Source: Atlantibacter subterraneus
GTDB taxonomy: Bacteria; Pseudomonadota; Gammaproteobacteria; Enterobacterales; Enterobacteriaceae
Reading direction: 5' to 3'
DNA: 64,000 nucleotides
Assembly (NCBI RefSeq): GCF_007570865.1
Contig: NZ_VLPS01000001.1
Span: 868,001-932,000 of the forward strand
A program made the translations under genes and the position numbers. The notes under the pieces were generated by a model. That model saw nothing but the letters and a program-made list of their open reading frames with translations. It was not told the DNA's origin and did not search any database. Of this stretch, positions 17,988-28,081 are shown one piece after another; position 1 is the first letter of the stretch; every line of letters starts with the position of its first letter.

Positions 17988-19133
17988 GTGGTTACTATTA
18001 ATAGTACGTTGATTAGCGGTGCCGGGGCGATCCCCGCGATTGCGCCAGTTTTAGCAGGCAAGCAGAGCGTGTTGCTGGTGTCAGACAGCAACATCATTAA
18101 ACTTGATGCGACGCGCCAGATCGTTGCGCTGATCGACGCCGAAGGCCGCCGTATCCATGTAATTGACAGCGTACCGCCGGAACCCAGCCAGCATGACGTC
18201 AATAAACTGTTGGGCGAGCTGCCCGATCGGGATATCGATCTGGTGGTGGGTATCGGCGGTGGCAGCGTGCTGGACGTGGCGAAACTGCTTTCCGTACTGT
18301 GCGACAGCCGCTCTCCTGGCCTCGACGCGCTGCTGGCCGGTGAGAAACCGACCCATCGCGTTGCTTCTTTATTGATCCCCGCTACCGCAGGCACCGGTTC
18401 AGAAGCTACGCCGAACGCGATTCTGGCTATTCCTGAGCAAAATACCAAAGTCGGCATTATCTCGCCGGTGCTGCTGCCGGACTATGTGGCGCTGCTGCCC
18501 GAACTGACTACCAGCATGCCCGCGCATATCGCGTCCTCCACGGGTATCGACGCGCTGTGCCATTTGATTGAGTGCTTTACCTCGACCATTGCCAACCCGG
18601 TCAGCGATAACGTGGCGCTTACCGGCCTGTATAAACTGCTGCGCAATATCGACGTGGCGGTGAACGAGCCGACCAACCTTAACGCGCGTCTCGAAATGCT
18701 CTGGGCCTCTTATTACGGCGGCGCGGCGATTACCCACGCGGGCACGCATCTGGTACACGCGCTCTCTTATCCGCTGGGCGGTAAATACCATCTGCCGCAC
18801 GGCGTGGCGAATGCCATCCTGCTGGCACCCTGCATGCGCGTGGTGCGCCCCCATGCGGTAGAAAAATTCGCCCGGGTGTGGGATTTGATCCCGGATGCCG
18901 ATCAGAGCCTGAGCGACGAGGAAAAATCCCACGCGCTGGTGGCGTACCTGGCGGCACTGGTGCAGCGTCTTAACCTGCCGGACAACCTCGAATCCCTGGG
19001 CGTACCGCGTGATGACATCCCGTCCTTAAGCGATGCGGCGTTGAACGTCAAACGCCTGATGAATAACGCGCCCTGCGTGGTCAGCCACGACGACGTGCAA
19101 AAAATCTATCAAACCCTTTTTCCACAAAATTAA
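17988..19133 (+). CDS. iron-containing alcohol dehydrogenase
   Basis: A 381-aa group III (iron-dependent) alcohol dehydrogenase read from GTG 17988, with AGGAG 6 bases upstream. GIGGGSVLDVAKLLS is the NAD-binding loop; TAGTGSEATPNAIL, the metal-site segment TGIDALCHLIECF and LPHGVANAILLAPCM carry the usual Asp and His ligands. It should interconvert a sugar-derived aldehyde or ketone with its alcohol. It opens the right-hand operon (aldolase, symporter, sialidase-fold enzyme, YhcH, SDR). The substrate is unknown. Confidence 0.87.
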   Translation: MVTINSTLISGAGAIPAIAPVLAGKQSVLLVSDSNIIKLDATRQIVALIDAEGRRIHVIDSVPPEPSQHDVNKLLGELPDRDIDLVVGIGGGSVLDVAKLLSVLCDSRSPGLDALLAGEKPTHRVASLLIPATAGTGSEATPNAILAIPEQNTKVGIISPVLLPDYVALLPELTTSMPAHIASSTGIDALCHLIECFTSTIANPVSDNVALTGLYKLLRNIDVAVNEPTNLNARLEMLWASYYGGAAITHAGTHLVHALSYPLGGKYHLPHGVANAILLAPCMRVVRPHAVEKFARVWDLIPDADQSLSDEEKSHALVAYLAALVQRLNLPDNLESLGVPRDDIPSLSDAALNVKRLMNNAPCVVSHDDVQKIYQTLFPQN

Positions 19134-19150
19134 TCTTCATGGAGCGAGTC

Positions 19151-20035
19151 ATGAGTAACGATATCAAAGGGGTACTGACGGCGATCGTCACGCCGTTCGA
19201 CGCGGATGGGGCGCTTAACCTCAACGCGTTGAAGCGTCAGATCAACCGCCAGCTCGACGCCGGTAACGGCATCTTCTGCGGCGGTACCAACGGTGAATTT
19301 TTTGTGCTTAACGAGCAGGAAAAAATCGCCGTGACCGAAACCTGCGTGGCGGAAGTGGCGGGGCGGGCTAACGTAGTGGCGCATATCGGCGAGATCTCCA
19401 CCCGCGAAACCATTCGCCTCGGCAAGCAGATTGAAAAACTGGGCGTGGATGCCGTATCGGTGATCACCCCGTATTTCGTCCCGCTGAAGCAGGACGAGCT
19501 AATTGCGCACTACACGGCGATTGCCGATGCGCTCAGCGTGCCGATTTTTCTCTACAACATTCCGGCGCGCACCGGCAACACCCTGGAGCCGCAAACCGTG
19601 CGCCAGCTGGCGGCGCATCCGAACATCATCGGCATCAAAGACAGCGCGGGCAGTTACGAAAGCCTGAGCGGTTTCCTGAATGCGGTGAAAGAGTTCGACA
19701 ACTTCGACGTGCTCAACGGCCCGGATTCGTTAATCCACCAGGGCTTTGTTGACGGCTGCTCCGCCTGCATCTCCGGGCTGGCGAACGTTGCGCCGAAACA
19801 GATCAACGCTATCTGGTCGCGCTTCAATGCTGGCGATATCGCAGGCTCCTTCCTGGCACAGGAGAGCGTCACCGGTTTGCGCACCGATTTGTATAAAGTC
19901 GCGTTCTCCCCGGCGGCAGTGAAAAAAGCGCTGCAAATACTCGGGCATGACGTCGGCGAAAGCCGCTACGCGGTGCACTTTACTGAACAACAACAGCAGC
20001 AGATCCGCCAGATTGTGACGCAATACCTCCAGTAA
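19151..20035 (+). CDS. DapA/NanA-family class I aldolase
   Basis: A 294-aa TIM-barrel protein started at ATG 19151 (MSNDIKGVLTAIVTPF) with GGAG 6 bases upstream. FCGGTNGEFF is the keto-acid binding motif, FLYNIPARTG holds the catalytic Tyr and IIGIKDSAGSY the Schiff-base Lys. The family includes dihydrodipicolinate synthase, N-acetylneuraminate lyase and keto-deoxy-sugar-acid aldolases. In this catabolic setting a lyase that releases pyruvate from a deoxy-ulosonic acid is more likely than lysine synthesis. It follows the dehydrogenase by 17 bases. Confidence 0.86.
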   Translation: MSNDIKGVLTAIVTPFDADGALNLNALKRQINRQLDAGNGIFCGGTNGEFFVLNEQEKIAVTETCVAEVAGRANVVAHIGEISTRETIRLGKQIEKLGVDAVSVITPYFVPLKQDELIAHYTAIADALSVPIFLYNIPARTGNTLEPQTVRQLAAHPNIIGIKDSAGSYESLSGFLNAVKEFDNFDVLNGPDSLIHQGFVDGCSACISGLANVAPKQINAIWSRFNAGDIAGSFLAQESVTGLRTDLYKVAFSPAAVKKALQILGHDVGESRYAVHFTEQQQQQIRQIVTQYLQ

Positions 20036-20111
20036 CGCGCATCCTGGTCATCAATAAGAAAACTGGGTACGTTATGTGCCCGGGATTTGTACGCCCTAAA
20101 GAGAGGCCTGT

Positions 20112-21527
20112 ATGAACCATTTTTCCGCTGAAGATACCCTGATAATTGTCGGAATAGTCATTGCCTATATTCTTTTTACCTCCTGGCTTACGTTCCGTTT
20201 ACGCAGTAAAAATAGCGGCGATTTTATGGAAGGCTCCCGTGCGATGCCTGCCTTTGTCGTCGGTATCCTGTTGATGTCTGAATTTATCGGCGCGAAATCG
20301 ACCATCGGCACCGCCCAGGCGGCGTTTGAAGACGGTTTCGCTGCCTCCTGGTCAGTAATTGGTGCGGCCATCGGTTTCCCGCTGTTTGGCTGGATCCTGG
20401 TGAAGCGCATTTATAACACCGGCAAAATCACCATCTCCGGCGCGATTGCCGAGAAGTACGGCACCAGCACCAAAAACATTATTTCCATCATCATGATTTA
20501 CGCGCTGTTGCTGGTGAACGTGGGTAACTACGTGAGCGGCGCGGCAGCAATTTCCACGGTGCTGAAAGTGAACCTGCCGGTGGCGGCCTTTATTACCGCC
20601 GTTGTCAGTACCTTCTATTTCGCGTTTGGCGGGCTGAAGGGCATGGCGCTGGTGACCATGCTGCACAGCGCCCTGAAATACTTCGGCGTACTGGTGATTT
20701 TAGGCTTCGCGCTGTCACAGACCGGCGGTTTTACCCCGATGATTGAGCAGATGCCCGCTTATTACTGGACGTGGGACGGTAATATTGGCGCGACAACGAT
20801 TCTCGCGTGGCTGATCGGCACTATTGGTTCCATCTTCTGTACCCAGTTTGTGATTCAGGCAATCTCATCCACCAAAGACGTGAAATCCGCTAAACGCGCC
20901 ACCTGGGTTGCCTTTTTCTTCTGTATGCCTATCGCGCTGGCGATTGCCGCCATCGGCGTAGCCGCGAAGTACCTGCACCCGGAAATCAATAGCCTGTATG
21001 CGCTGCCGGTATTCCTCCAGGATATGAGTCCGTGGCTGGCCGGATTGGTGACAACGTCACTTGTTGCCTCTATTTTTGTCAGCGTCAGTACCGTTGCCCT
21101 GGCGATTGCCTCGCTAATTGTTAAAGACTTCTACGTGCCGTACCGCAAGCCGACCCCGGAGCAGGAGTTTAAAGCCACCCGCTGGTTGTCGCTGCTGATT
21201 GGCTTCCTGCCGCTGATTTTCGTGCTGCTGGTGCCGGAAGTCCTGAAACTGTCGTTCTTCACCCGTGCTATCCGCCTGTCGATTTCGGTTGTTGCCGTAA
21301 TTGCCTTCTACGCGCCGTTCTTTAAGAGCGCCCGGGGCGCGAATGCGGGTCTGATTGGTGCCTGCGTGATGACCTCCGTCTGGTATCTGATGGGCGACCC
21401 GTTTGGTATCAACAATATGTATATCGCGCTGGTGACCCCTGCGGTGATTATGCTGCTGGACCGCCTGATCCCGAACAAAGCCGATAACGCAAAAATGACC
21501 ACTTCTGTAGAAAATAATGGAGCCTGA
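20112..21527 (+). CDS. sodium:solute symporter (SSS family)
   Basis: A 471-aa membrane protein with about 13 helices. The early segment FRLRSKNSGDFMEGSRAMPAFVVG, SEFIGAKSTIGTAQAAFE and the long helix pattern are typical of sodium:solute symporters, which include PutP, PanF and sialic-acid carriers. Its place in the operon between aldolase and sialidase-fold enzyme implies that it imports the intact substrate of this pathway. It ends one base before the next start (TGAC ATG). Confidence 0.87.
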   Translation: MNHFSAEDTLIIVGIVIAYILFTSWLTFRLRSKNSGDFMEGSRAMPAFVVGILLMSEFIGAKSTIGTAQAAFEDGFAASWSVIGAAIGFPLFGWILVKRIYNTGKITISGAIAEKYGTSTKNIISIIMIYALLLVNVGNYVSGAAAISTVLKVNLPVAAFITAVVSTFYFAFGGLKGMALVTMLHSALKYFGVLVILGFALSQTGGFTPMIEQMPAYYWTWDGNIGATTILAWLIGTIGSIFCTQFVIQAISSTKDVKSAKRATWVAFFFCMPIALAIAAIGVAAKYLHPEINSLYALPVFLQDMSPWLAGLVTTSLVASIFVSVSTVALAIASLIVKDFYVPYRKPTPEQEFKATRWLSLLIGFLPLIFVLLVPEVLKLSFFTRAIRLSISVVAVIAFYAPFFKSARGANAGLIGACVMTSVWYLMGDPFGINNMYIALVTPAVIMLLDRLIPNKADNAKMTTSVENNGA

Positions 21528-21528
21528 C

Positions 21529-23165
<1,637 letters not shown>

Positions 23166-23166
23166 T

Positions 23167-23841
23167 ATGCCGCACGCCATCGTAACAGGAGCCAGCTCGG
23201 GGATTGGCGAAGCCATTACCGGGCTTTTACTGGAGCAGGGCTGGACCGTCACCGGGCTGAGCCGCCGGATCGTGACGCGGGGCAACCCGCGTTTTAAGAG
23301 CGTCAGCGTGGATTTGATGAATGCTGAGGCACTGCGGGAAACGCTGAAGCGACTGGACGCGCCGCAGGCGATTATCCACGCGTCGGGAATGATGGCCGCC
23401 GCGCCACTCGGGGCGCTGGACAGCGAAACGAGCCAGCGGCTGTGGACATTGCACGTTCATGCGGCGGAAATACTGATTAACCACTTTGCGCCGCGCATGG
23501 ACGCGGGCGGGCGGATTATCGTCATCGGCAGCCGCACCTCGCGCGGCGCGGCCAACCGATCGCAGTACGTGGCGACCAAAGCGGCGCTGGTGGGGATGGT
23601 GCGCTCCTGGGCGATGGAGCTCGCGCCGCGCGGCATTACCGCCAACGTGGTTGCGCCCGGCGCGACGGAAACGCCGATGCTGACACAACCGGGGCGTGAA
23701 GCGTCAACGCCTGTGATGCCGCCGATTGGCAGGCTGATTAAACCGCAAGAAGTGGCGGCGCTGGTGGGGTTTTTGTTGCAGCCGGAGGCGGGGGCGATAA
23801 CCGGGCAGGAGATGGTGATGTGTGGGGGGGCTTCGTTATAG
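23167..23841 (+). CDS. short-chain dehydrogenase/reductase
   Basis: A 224-aa SDR. The nucleotide motif TGASSGIGEAI begins near residue 7, and the active-site YVATK lies near residues 132-136 with the usual Ser upstream in IGSRTSRG. The C-terminal part NVVAPGATETPML is typical. It starts one base after the YhcH stop and ends the operon. It would reduce or oxidise a sugar intermediate with NAD(P). Directly after the stop the structured inverted element begins. Confidence 0.88.
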   Translation: MPHAIVTGASSGIGEAITGLLLEQGWTVTGLSRRIVTRGNPRFKSVSVDLMNAEALRETLKRLDAPQAIIHASGMMAAAPLGALDSETSQRLWTLHVHAAEILINHFAPRMDAGGRIIVIGSRTSRGAANRSQYVATKAALVGMVRSWAMELAPRGITANVVAPGATETPMLTQPGREASTPVMPPIGRLIKPQEVAALVGFLLQPEAGAITGQEMVMCGGASL

Positions 23842-23848
23842 GGGGGAT

Positions 23849-23938
23849 TGTTCCGTTCTGTGGAGTTGTTCCGGTCGGTGGAAATGTTCCGTTCGGGGGT
23901 GTTGTTCCGTTCAGTGGTGTTGTTCCGTTCGCATTGGC
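23849..23938 (+). repeat. 18-bp tandem iterons, left set
   Basis: Five consecutive 18-bp units, each beginning TGTTCCG(T/G)TC, start at 23849, 23867, 23885, 23903 and 23921; the fifth diverges after its first 11 bases. The period is exact. The same unit recurs in opposite orientation at 24529-24600. Confidence 0.85.
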
Positions 23939-24170
23939 TTTCGAGTCAGTCTTTGGCGCCAGTGTACGCGAACGGGTCGGGGGCGCTCAGCCGCCGCGCC
24001 CCCGACACCCCCGGCTCCCCCACGCGAAATCGCCGCTGCGCGGTCCCCTCGGCTTATCGCGTCCGGCTCCGGGTCGGGCGCGATGCTACATCCTGTAGCT
24101 CGCACCCTCTGGCGGCATCCATGCCGCCAGCCCCGGCCTCCCGCGAACGCCTCGGCGATTTCGATGGGGA
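23849..24170 (+). repeat. structured intergenic element, left copy
   Basis: After the iterons this copy holds hairpin I (GTCGGGGGCG/CGCCCCCGAC, 23976-23985 with 23997-24006). A closing stem CGAAATCGCCG/CGGCGATTTCG (24025-24035 with 24153-24163) encloses hairpin II (GCTACA-TCC-TGTAGC, 24085-24099) and hairpin III (CTGGCGGCAT/ATGCCGCCAG, 24109-24130). The same layout occurs inverted on the right. Short open frames here have no start or codon support and look non-coding. Confidence 0.8.
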
Positions 24171-24214
24171 GTGAAAACCCCCGCGATACGTTCAGGTTTT
24201 TAATGAAACCAATA

Positions 24215-24251
24215 TGTCGCTGACAGTTTTTAAATAAAACTCACAGCGACA
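24215..24251. repeat. central palindrome between the two element copies
   Basis: TGTCGCTG (24215-24222) and CAGCGACA (24244-24251) are perfect complements. An inner pair AGTTTT/AAAACT (24225-24230 and 24236-24241) adds to the stem. The palindrome lies almost exactly at the midpoint of the 23849-24600 inverted pair. Confidence 0.65.
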
Positions 24252-24304
24252 AAAGCATCTCAGTAAAAAATAAAAATCTCAAAGTTGGGGTAGTTGAGTC
24301 CGGC

Positions 24305-24600
24305 ATCAAAATCGCCGAGGCGGAATTGACGAGCCAGGTCAGCCAGCATGGATGCTGGCTGAGGTCGTGAGCTACAGGATGTAGCATCACGACCGACCTG
24401 AAGCGAGGAGATGGAGCCGAGGGAACCGCGTAGCGGCGATTTTGCTGGCCGGGAGCGGGGATTGCAAAGGGGGATGCGGAATCCCCCTTTGCCCGTTCGC
24501 GTGCTACGGAGTCACGTTGAGCCACGAACGCCTGGCGAACGGAACAACGCCACCGAACGGAACAACTCACCCGAACGGAACCATCCCCCCGACCGGAACA
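24305..24600 (-). repeat. structured intergenic element, right copy (inverted)
   Basis: Read on the minus strand this copy repeats the left layout: iterons, hairpin I (24464-24475 with 24481-24492, a perfect 12-bp stem of a different sequence), closing stem CAAAATCGCCG/CGGCGATTTTG (24307-24317 with 24434-24444), hairpin II (24371-24385) and hairpin III (24340-24349 with 24352-24361). Stem differences from the left copy are compensated on the opposite strand. Confidence 0.8.
24529..24600 (-). repeat. 18-bp tandem iterons, right set
   Basis: Four 18-bp units at 24529, 24547, 24565 and 24583 end in GAACGGAACA or close variants, the reverse complement of the left units. Both sets therefore point towards the centre. 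Confidence 0.82.
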
Positions 24601-24610
24601 CCCCCCCAAA

Positions 24611-26401
24611 CTAAGACTCCAACCCCTCCAACAACCCCGTTGTCCCCATCCACTCCGGGATCCTCTCCGGCAACAGCGGCCGGGAAAAATAAAATCCCTG
24701 TACCTCATCGCAGCCAAACGCCTTCAGTATCCGCGCCGTCGCGATATCTTCCACCCCCTCCGCCAGCACCTGATAATCCAGCTCTTTCAGCATCACGATA
24801 ACGTTGCGCACAATCACCAGGCTGGCCTCGTCCGTGGTGATCTGGCTGATTAATGAGCGGTCCAGCTTGATAATATCGATGGGGATCCGCCGCAGATAAT
24901 TAATATTGCTGTACCCCGCGCCGAAGTCGTCGAGCAAAATTAAAAATCCCTTCGCCTTGAGTAGATCCAGCTCCATCAGCGCCACGTCGCTTTCCAGCAC
25001 TTTATCGGTTTCCAGACATTCGATGCGGAAATCCTCGCAGGCCAGCCCGGCTTTGTGCACCTGTCGCTCCAGATCGCTGGCGAAGCCGGGAACGGAGAAA
25101 TCGCTCACCGTGACGTTAATCGAGATCGGCAGATAAACGCCGCTTTTACGCCAGAGTAAAGTCTGGCGGATGGTTTCCCGAATCACCCACTGGGTGATAT
25201 CCCTCATCAGCGTGGTTCTTTCCACCAGCGCGACGATGGTGGAAGGGGGAATGTTGCCGCGCGTCGGGTGGTCCCAGCGCAGTAGCGCTTCCGCACCGAT
25301 GGTTTCTCCAGTGTGCAACGAAATTTTCGGCTGATACACCAGATAGAGCTGATTAGGCGCTTTGATCGCTTCGCCGATGTCGTACAGCAGCTTAAAGTCG
25401 TCGTTGCGTTTGCGATCCAGCACCGGGTCGAAGGCTTTCACCGGCACACCCTGACGAATGGCCTCATGCAGCGCGCTGATAACGTGGCGGAACACCTCCT
25501 GCCCATTGGTCTGGGAGGGGCAAAACAGCGCGTAGCCAGTGTGGGTTTGCAGTTGCAGCTCAATATCGCCGGTAATGCTCGCCAGCGTAGGCGGCATGCG
25601 CTCGGCTTTCTCCACAATCGCGCTGGCCTGATTGGCCTTGACCAGCACCGCGAAGCGCCCGGTAGCGAAGGAATAGAGCGGGATGGTCCTGCTCAGATCG
25701 AGCCGCAGCCGCAACAGCGCGCCAAAGTTGCGCAGCATGGTTTCTACGGCGGCAACCCCCAAATAGCGCGACAGCTCATACAGCCTGGGGATCTCAATGC
25801 AGTCGAATATCAGCAACGTATGCAGCTCGGTAGTTTTCGACTGCACAATTCTTTCCAGCTCATTGAGTAAATTCTGCCGGTTGGGCAGGCCGGTTAACGT
25901 ATCGATCTGCCCGACCGAATACCAGGCCTCCAGATATGCGCTGGCCAGGGAGGCGATATGCAGGAACTGGTCGATCTTTTCCTGGGAAGGTTTTACCGGG
26001 TACTGTTCGGTGACGCAGAGCGTACCCAGTACAAAGTCATCACGGGTTTTGAGCGGCGAGGCAGCGTAGAATATTGCCGCGCCGCTCTGCACCAGCGGAT
26101 GGTGATGAAAGCGGTTATCCTGACGGGCATCGGGGCAAATAATCGATTCGCAGGCGTAAACCGAGTGTTGGCACATCGACTGCTCCACCGGAATTTTCTC
26201 GGGCAGAGTGATGTTTTGGGCGTATTTGATGTACTGAAACTTAGGATCAAAAATCGTCACAAAGCAGCCAGAAACGCCCATCACCGTACTCGCCAGACGC
26301 GCGAATTCGCCTAAAATCCGATCGCGTGGCGTATCATCCCGGCGCAGCAGATCCAGCGCCGCGAGCTTTTTGGTTTCGTCTTGATTAAGTCCTGAAAACA
26401 T
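24611..26401 (-). CDS. GAF-GGDEF(degenerate)-EAL cyclic-di-GMP phosphodiesterase
   Basis: A 596-aa protein started at ATG 26401 (MFSGLNQDETKK), with AGGAG 6 bases upstream. Residues about 20-160 are a GAF sensor (VSGCFVTIFD, CQHSVYACESIICPDARQDN). Residues about 170-340 are a GGDEF domain lacking the GGDEF motif (ATGRFAVLV instead). Residues about 350-590 are an EAL domain with EALLRW, the Asn in SINVTV, ECLETD, LLDDFGAGYSN, IKLDRS, AEGVED and QGFYFSRP. All expected catalytic residues are present, so it probably hydrolyses cyclic-di-GMP. No membrane helix is seen. Confidence 0.9.
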   Translation of the reverse strand: MFSGLNQDETKKLAALDLLRRDDTPRDRILGEFARLASTVMGVSGCFVTIFDPKFQYIKYAQNITLPEKIPVEQSMCQHSVYACESIICPDARQDNRFHHHPLVQSGAAIFYAASPLKTRDDFVLGTLCVTEQYPVKPSQEKIDQFLHIASLASAYLEAWYSVGQIDTLTGLPNRQNLLNELERIVQSKTTELHTLLIFDCIEIPRLYELSRYLGVAAVETMLRNFGALLRLRLDLSRTIPLYSFATGRFAVLVKANQASAIVEKAERMPPTLASITGDIELQLQTHTGYALFCPSQTNGQEVFRHVISALHEAIRQGVPVKAFDPVLDRKRNDDFKLLYDIGEAIKAPNQLYLVYQPKISLHTGETIGAEALLRWDHPTRGNIPPSTIVALVERTTLMRDITQWVIRETIRQTLLWRKSGVYLPISINVTVSDFSVPGFASDLERQVHKAGLACEDFRIECLETDKVLESDVALMELDLLKAKGFLILLDDFGAGYSNINYLRRIPIDIIKLDRSLISQITTDEASLVIVRNVIVMLKELDYQVLAEGVEDIATARILKAFGCDEVQGFYFSRPLLPERIPEWMGTTGLLEGLES

Positions 26402-26603
26402 AATGCGCTCCTGCACCCTGAGTCTTTAATGATAAGAAATTCTGGAACATTCGCCGGATTTGGTGCGTGAATTTGTGGCCTGGACACGACGGGTGGGGTA
26501 AAGGCATTTGCGCAATCTGGCAATGGACATGCGGATAAATTAGTTTGGTCCGTCAGCCCCGCTCTTTAAGGTGATGTTTCCGCTCACTATTGAGGAACAT
26601 CCC

Positions 26604-27533
26604 ATGAGTACGTCGGTAAACGCTTTCGGTCACGAGCTTTCATTATTAGACATTCACCCGGTAGCGGGAAATATTGGCGCTGAAGTCAGGGGCGTGCGTT
26701 TATCCCCGGATCTGGATGATGCGCTGTTCGCCCAAATTGAAGCGGCGTTAATCAAATATAAGGTGCTGTTCTTTCGCCAGCAGCAGCATTTGACGGATGA
26801 AACCCATCAGGCATTCGGCGCGCGATTCGGCAAAATCGTGCCTCATCCCACCGTACCTGCGCCGGGTAACAGCAAACTGTTTGAACTGGATGCCTCAAAA
26901 GGCGGCGGGCGCGCCGACTCGTGGCATACCGATGTGACGTTTGTTGACGCCTTCCCGAAAATCTCAATCCTGCGCGGGGTGACCATACCGGCGTACGGCG
27001 GCGATACGGTATGGGCCAATACCGCAGCGGCCTATGAACAGTTGCCGGAAGCGCTCAAGCGCTTTGCCGAGTCGCTGCGCGCGGTGCACAGCAACGACTA
27101 CGATTACGGCGCGGAGCGCACGGTGACTGAAGCCCACCGGCTGGAGCATCACCAAAAGGTGTTTGTCTCCTCGGTCTGGGAAGCAGAGCATCCGCTGGTG
27201 CATGTCCATCCGGTCTCGGGCGAACGGGCGCTACTGCTGGGGCATTTCTTTAAGCGGCTGGTGGGCTTCAGCAGTAAAGAATCGGCGAAGATTTTCGAAC
27301 TGCTGCAAAATCGCATCACCCGGCTGGAAAACACCGTGCGCTGGCAGTGGCAGCAGGACGATGTGGCGATCTGGGATAACCGTACCACCCAGCATTACGC
27401 GGTAAATGACTATGGCAATCAGCCGCGGCTGGTGCGTCGCGTTACGGTGGAAGGAGAGCGCGCGGTGGCGGTGGATGGCTCGCACAGCCGGACGCTGGTA
27501 AGCCCGGTGGAACAGGCGCAGAAAGTGGCCTGA
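26604..27533 (+). CDS. TauD/alkylsulfatase-type 2-oxoglutarate-dependent dioxygenase
   Basis: A 309-aa enzyme of the TauD/TfdA family, started at ATG 26604 (MSTSVNAFGHELS) with GAGG 8 bases upstream. The iron site is HTD in DSWHTDVTF near residue 107 and the distal His in WDNRTTQHYAVNDY near residue 270; RLVRRVTVEG holds the 2-oxoglutarate Arg. Members hydroxylate taurine, alkyl sulfates or related sulfonates to release sulfite or sulfate. It stands alone with its own terminator, away from tauABC, so the substrate is open; it resembles AtsK-type alkylsulfatases more than TauD. Confidence 0.87.
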   Translation: MSTSVNAFGHELSLLDIHPVAGNIGAEVRGVRLSPDLDDALFAQIEAALIKYKVLFFRQQQHLTDETHQAFGARFGKIVPHPTVPAPGNSKLFELDASKGGGRADSWHTDVTFVDAFPKISILRGVTIPAYGGDTVWANTAAAYEQLPEALKRFAESLRAVHSNDYDYGAERTVTEAHRLEHHQKVFVSSVWEAEHPLVHVHPVSGERALLLGHFFKRLVGFSSKESAKIFELLQNRITRLENTVRWQWQQDDVAIWDNRTTQHYAVNDYGNQPRLVRRVTVEGERAVAVDGSHSRTLVSPVEQAQKVA

Positions 27534-27540
27534 GAATGCA

Positions 27541-27565
27541 CACCGGGAACAAATCCCGGTGTTTT
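27541..27565 (+). terminator. terminator after the dioxygenase gene
   Basis: CACCGGGA (27541-27548) and TCCCGGTG (27554-27561) form a perfect stem with a 5-base loop, followed by TTTT. It lies between convergent genes. Confidence 0.8.
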
Positions 27566-27568
27566 CGC

Positions 27569-28066
27569 TTATCTTTCGCTATGCGTAACGTACTCTTTTA
27601 GCATTGAAATCGCGTACACCACCGCCTGCTGAAGCACTGAAACGCTGTCGCCCTCAAAGCGTTTTACCGCGGTTTTAATATTCTCCGCATGTCCCCAGGC
27701 AAACCATACCGTTCCGGCGGGCGTCCCGTCGGGGCCGCCGTCCGGCCCGGCGTAGCCGCTGATCGCCACACCGATATCTTCCCCCGATCGCGCAATGGCA
27801 CCGGCCACCATCTCTTCCACCGTCTGCTGGCTCACGGCGGTGTAGCGGGCAAGGGTTTCTGGCCTGACGTTCACCAGGTTGCTTTTCGCATCGTCATTGA
27901 AGGTGATAAAACCGCAGCTATAAAAATCCGGGGTATTTTCCGCCGCACACAGCGCCACGGCCAGTTGCCCGCCGGTACAGGACTCTGCCGTGGTCAGGCG
28001 CAGTTTTTTGGCAATAAATAGTTTTCCCAGCTCGTCAGCTTGTTGAATTAATTGTTCCTGATCCAT
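27569..28066 (-). CDS. ydeJ: CinA-family nicotinamide-nucleotide amidase-like protein, YdeJ
   Basis: A 165-aa CinA C-terminal-domain protein. LTTAESCTGGQLAVALCAAE, the SQQTVEEM stretch and AISGYAGPDGGPDGTPAGTVW are the family hallmarks; PncC-type members deamidate nicotinamide mononucleotide. I start at ATG 28066; a GTG 9 bases earlier lacks a ribosome site. Together with ydeI nearby it matches the E. coli ydeI-ydeJ neighbourhood, although a DUF421 gene and another membrane gene lie between them here. Enzyme activity of YdeJ itself is not established to my knowledge. Confidence 0.82.
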   Translation of the reverse strand: MDQEQLIQQADELGKLFIAKKLRLTTAESCTGGQLAVALCAAENTPDFYSCGFITFNDDAKSNLVNVRPETLARYTAVSQQTVEEMVAGAIARSGEDIGVAISGYAGPDGGPDGTPAGTVWFAWGHAENIKTAVKRFEGDSVSVLQQAVVYAISMLKEYVTHSER

Positions 28067-28081
28067 AGTAGACACTCTGTT

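Noticed and set aside
23849-23938. Tandem 18-bp repeats as a CRISPR array
   Set aside because: Units are contiguous, too short and have no spacers; no cas gene is present.
23820-24223. Several overlapping open frames of 90-130 codons in the intergenic element, one with FRSVEL-type repeats
   Set aside because: The frames arise from the 18-bp period and GC-rich hairpins, lack ribosome sites, overlap in three phases and are not preserved between the two element copies.
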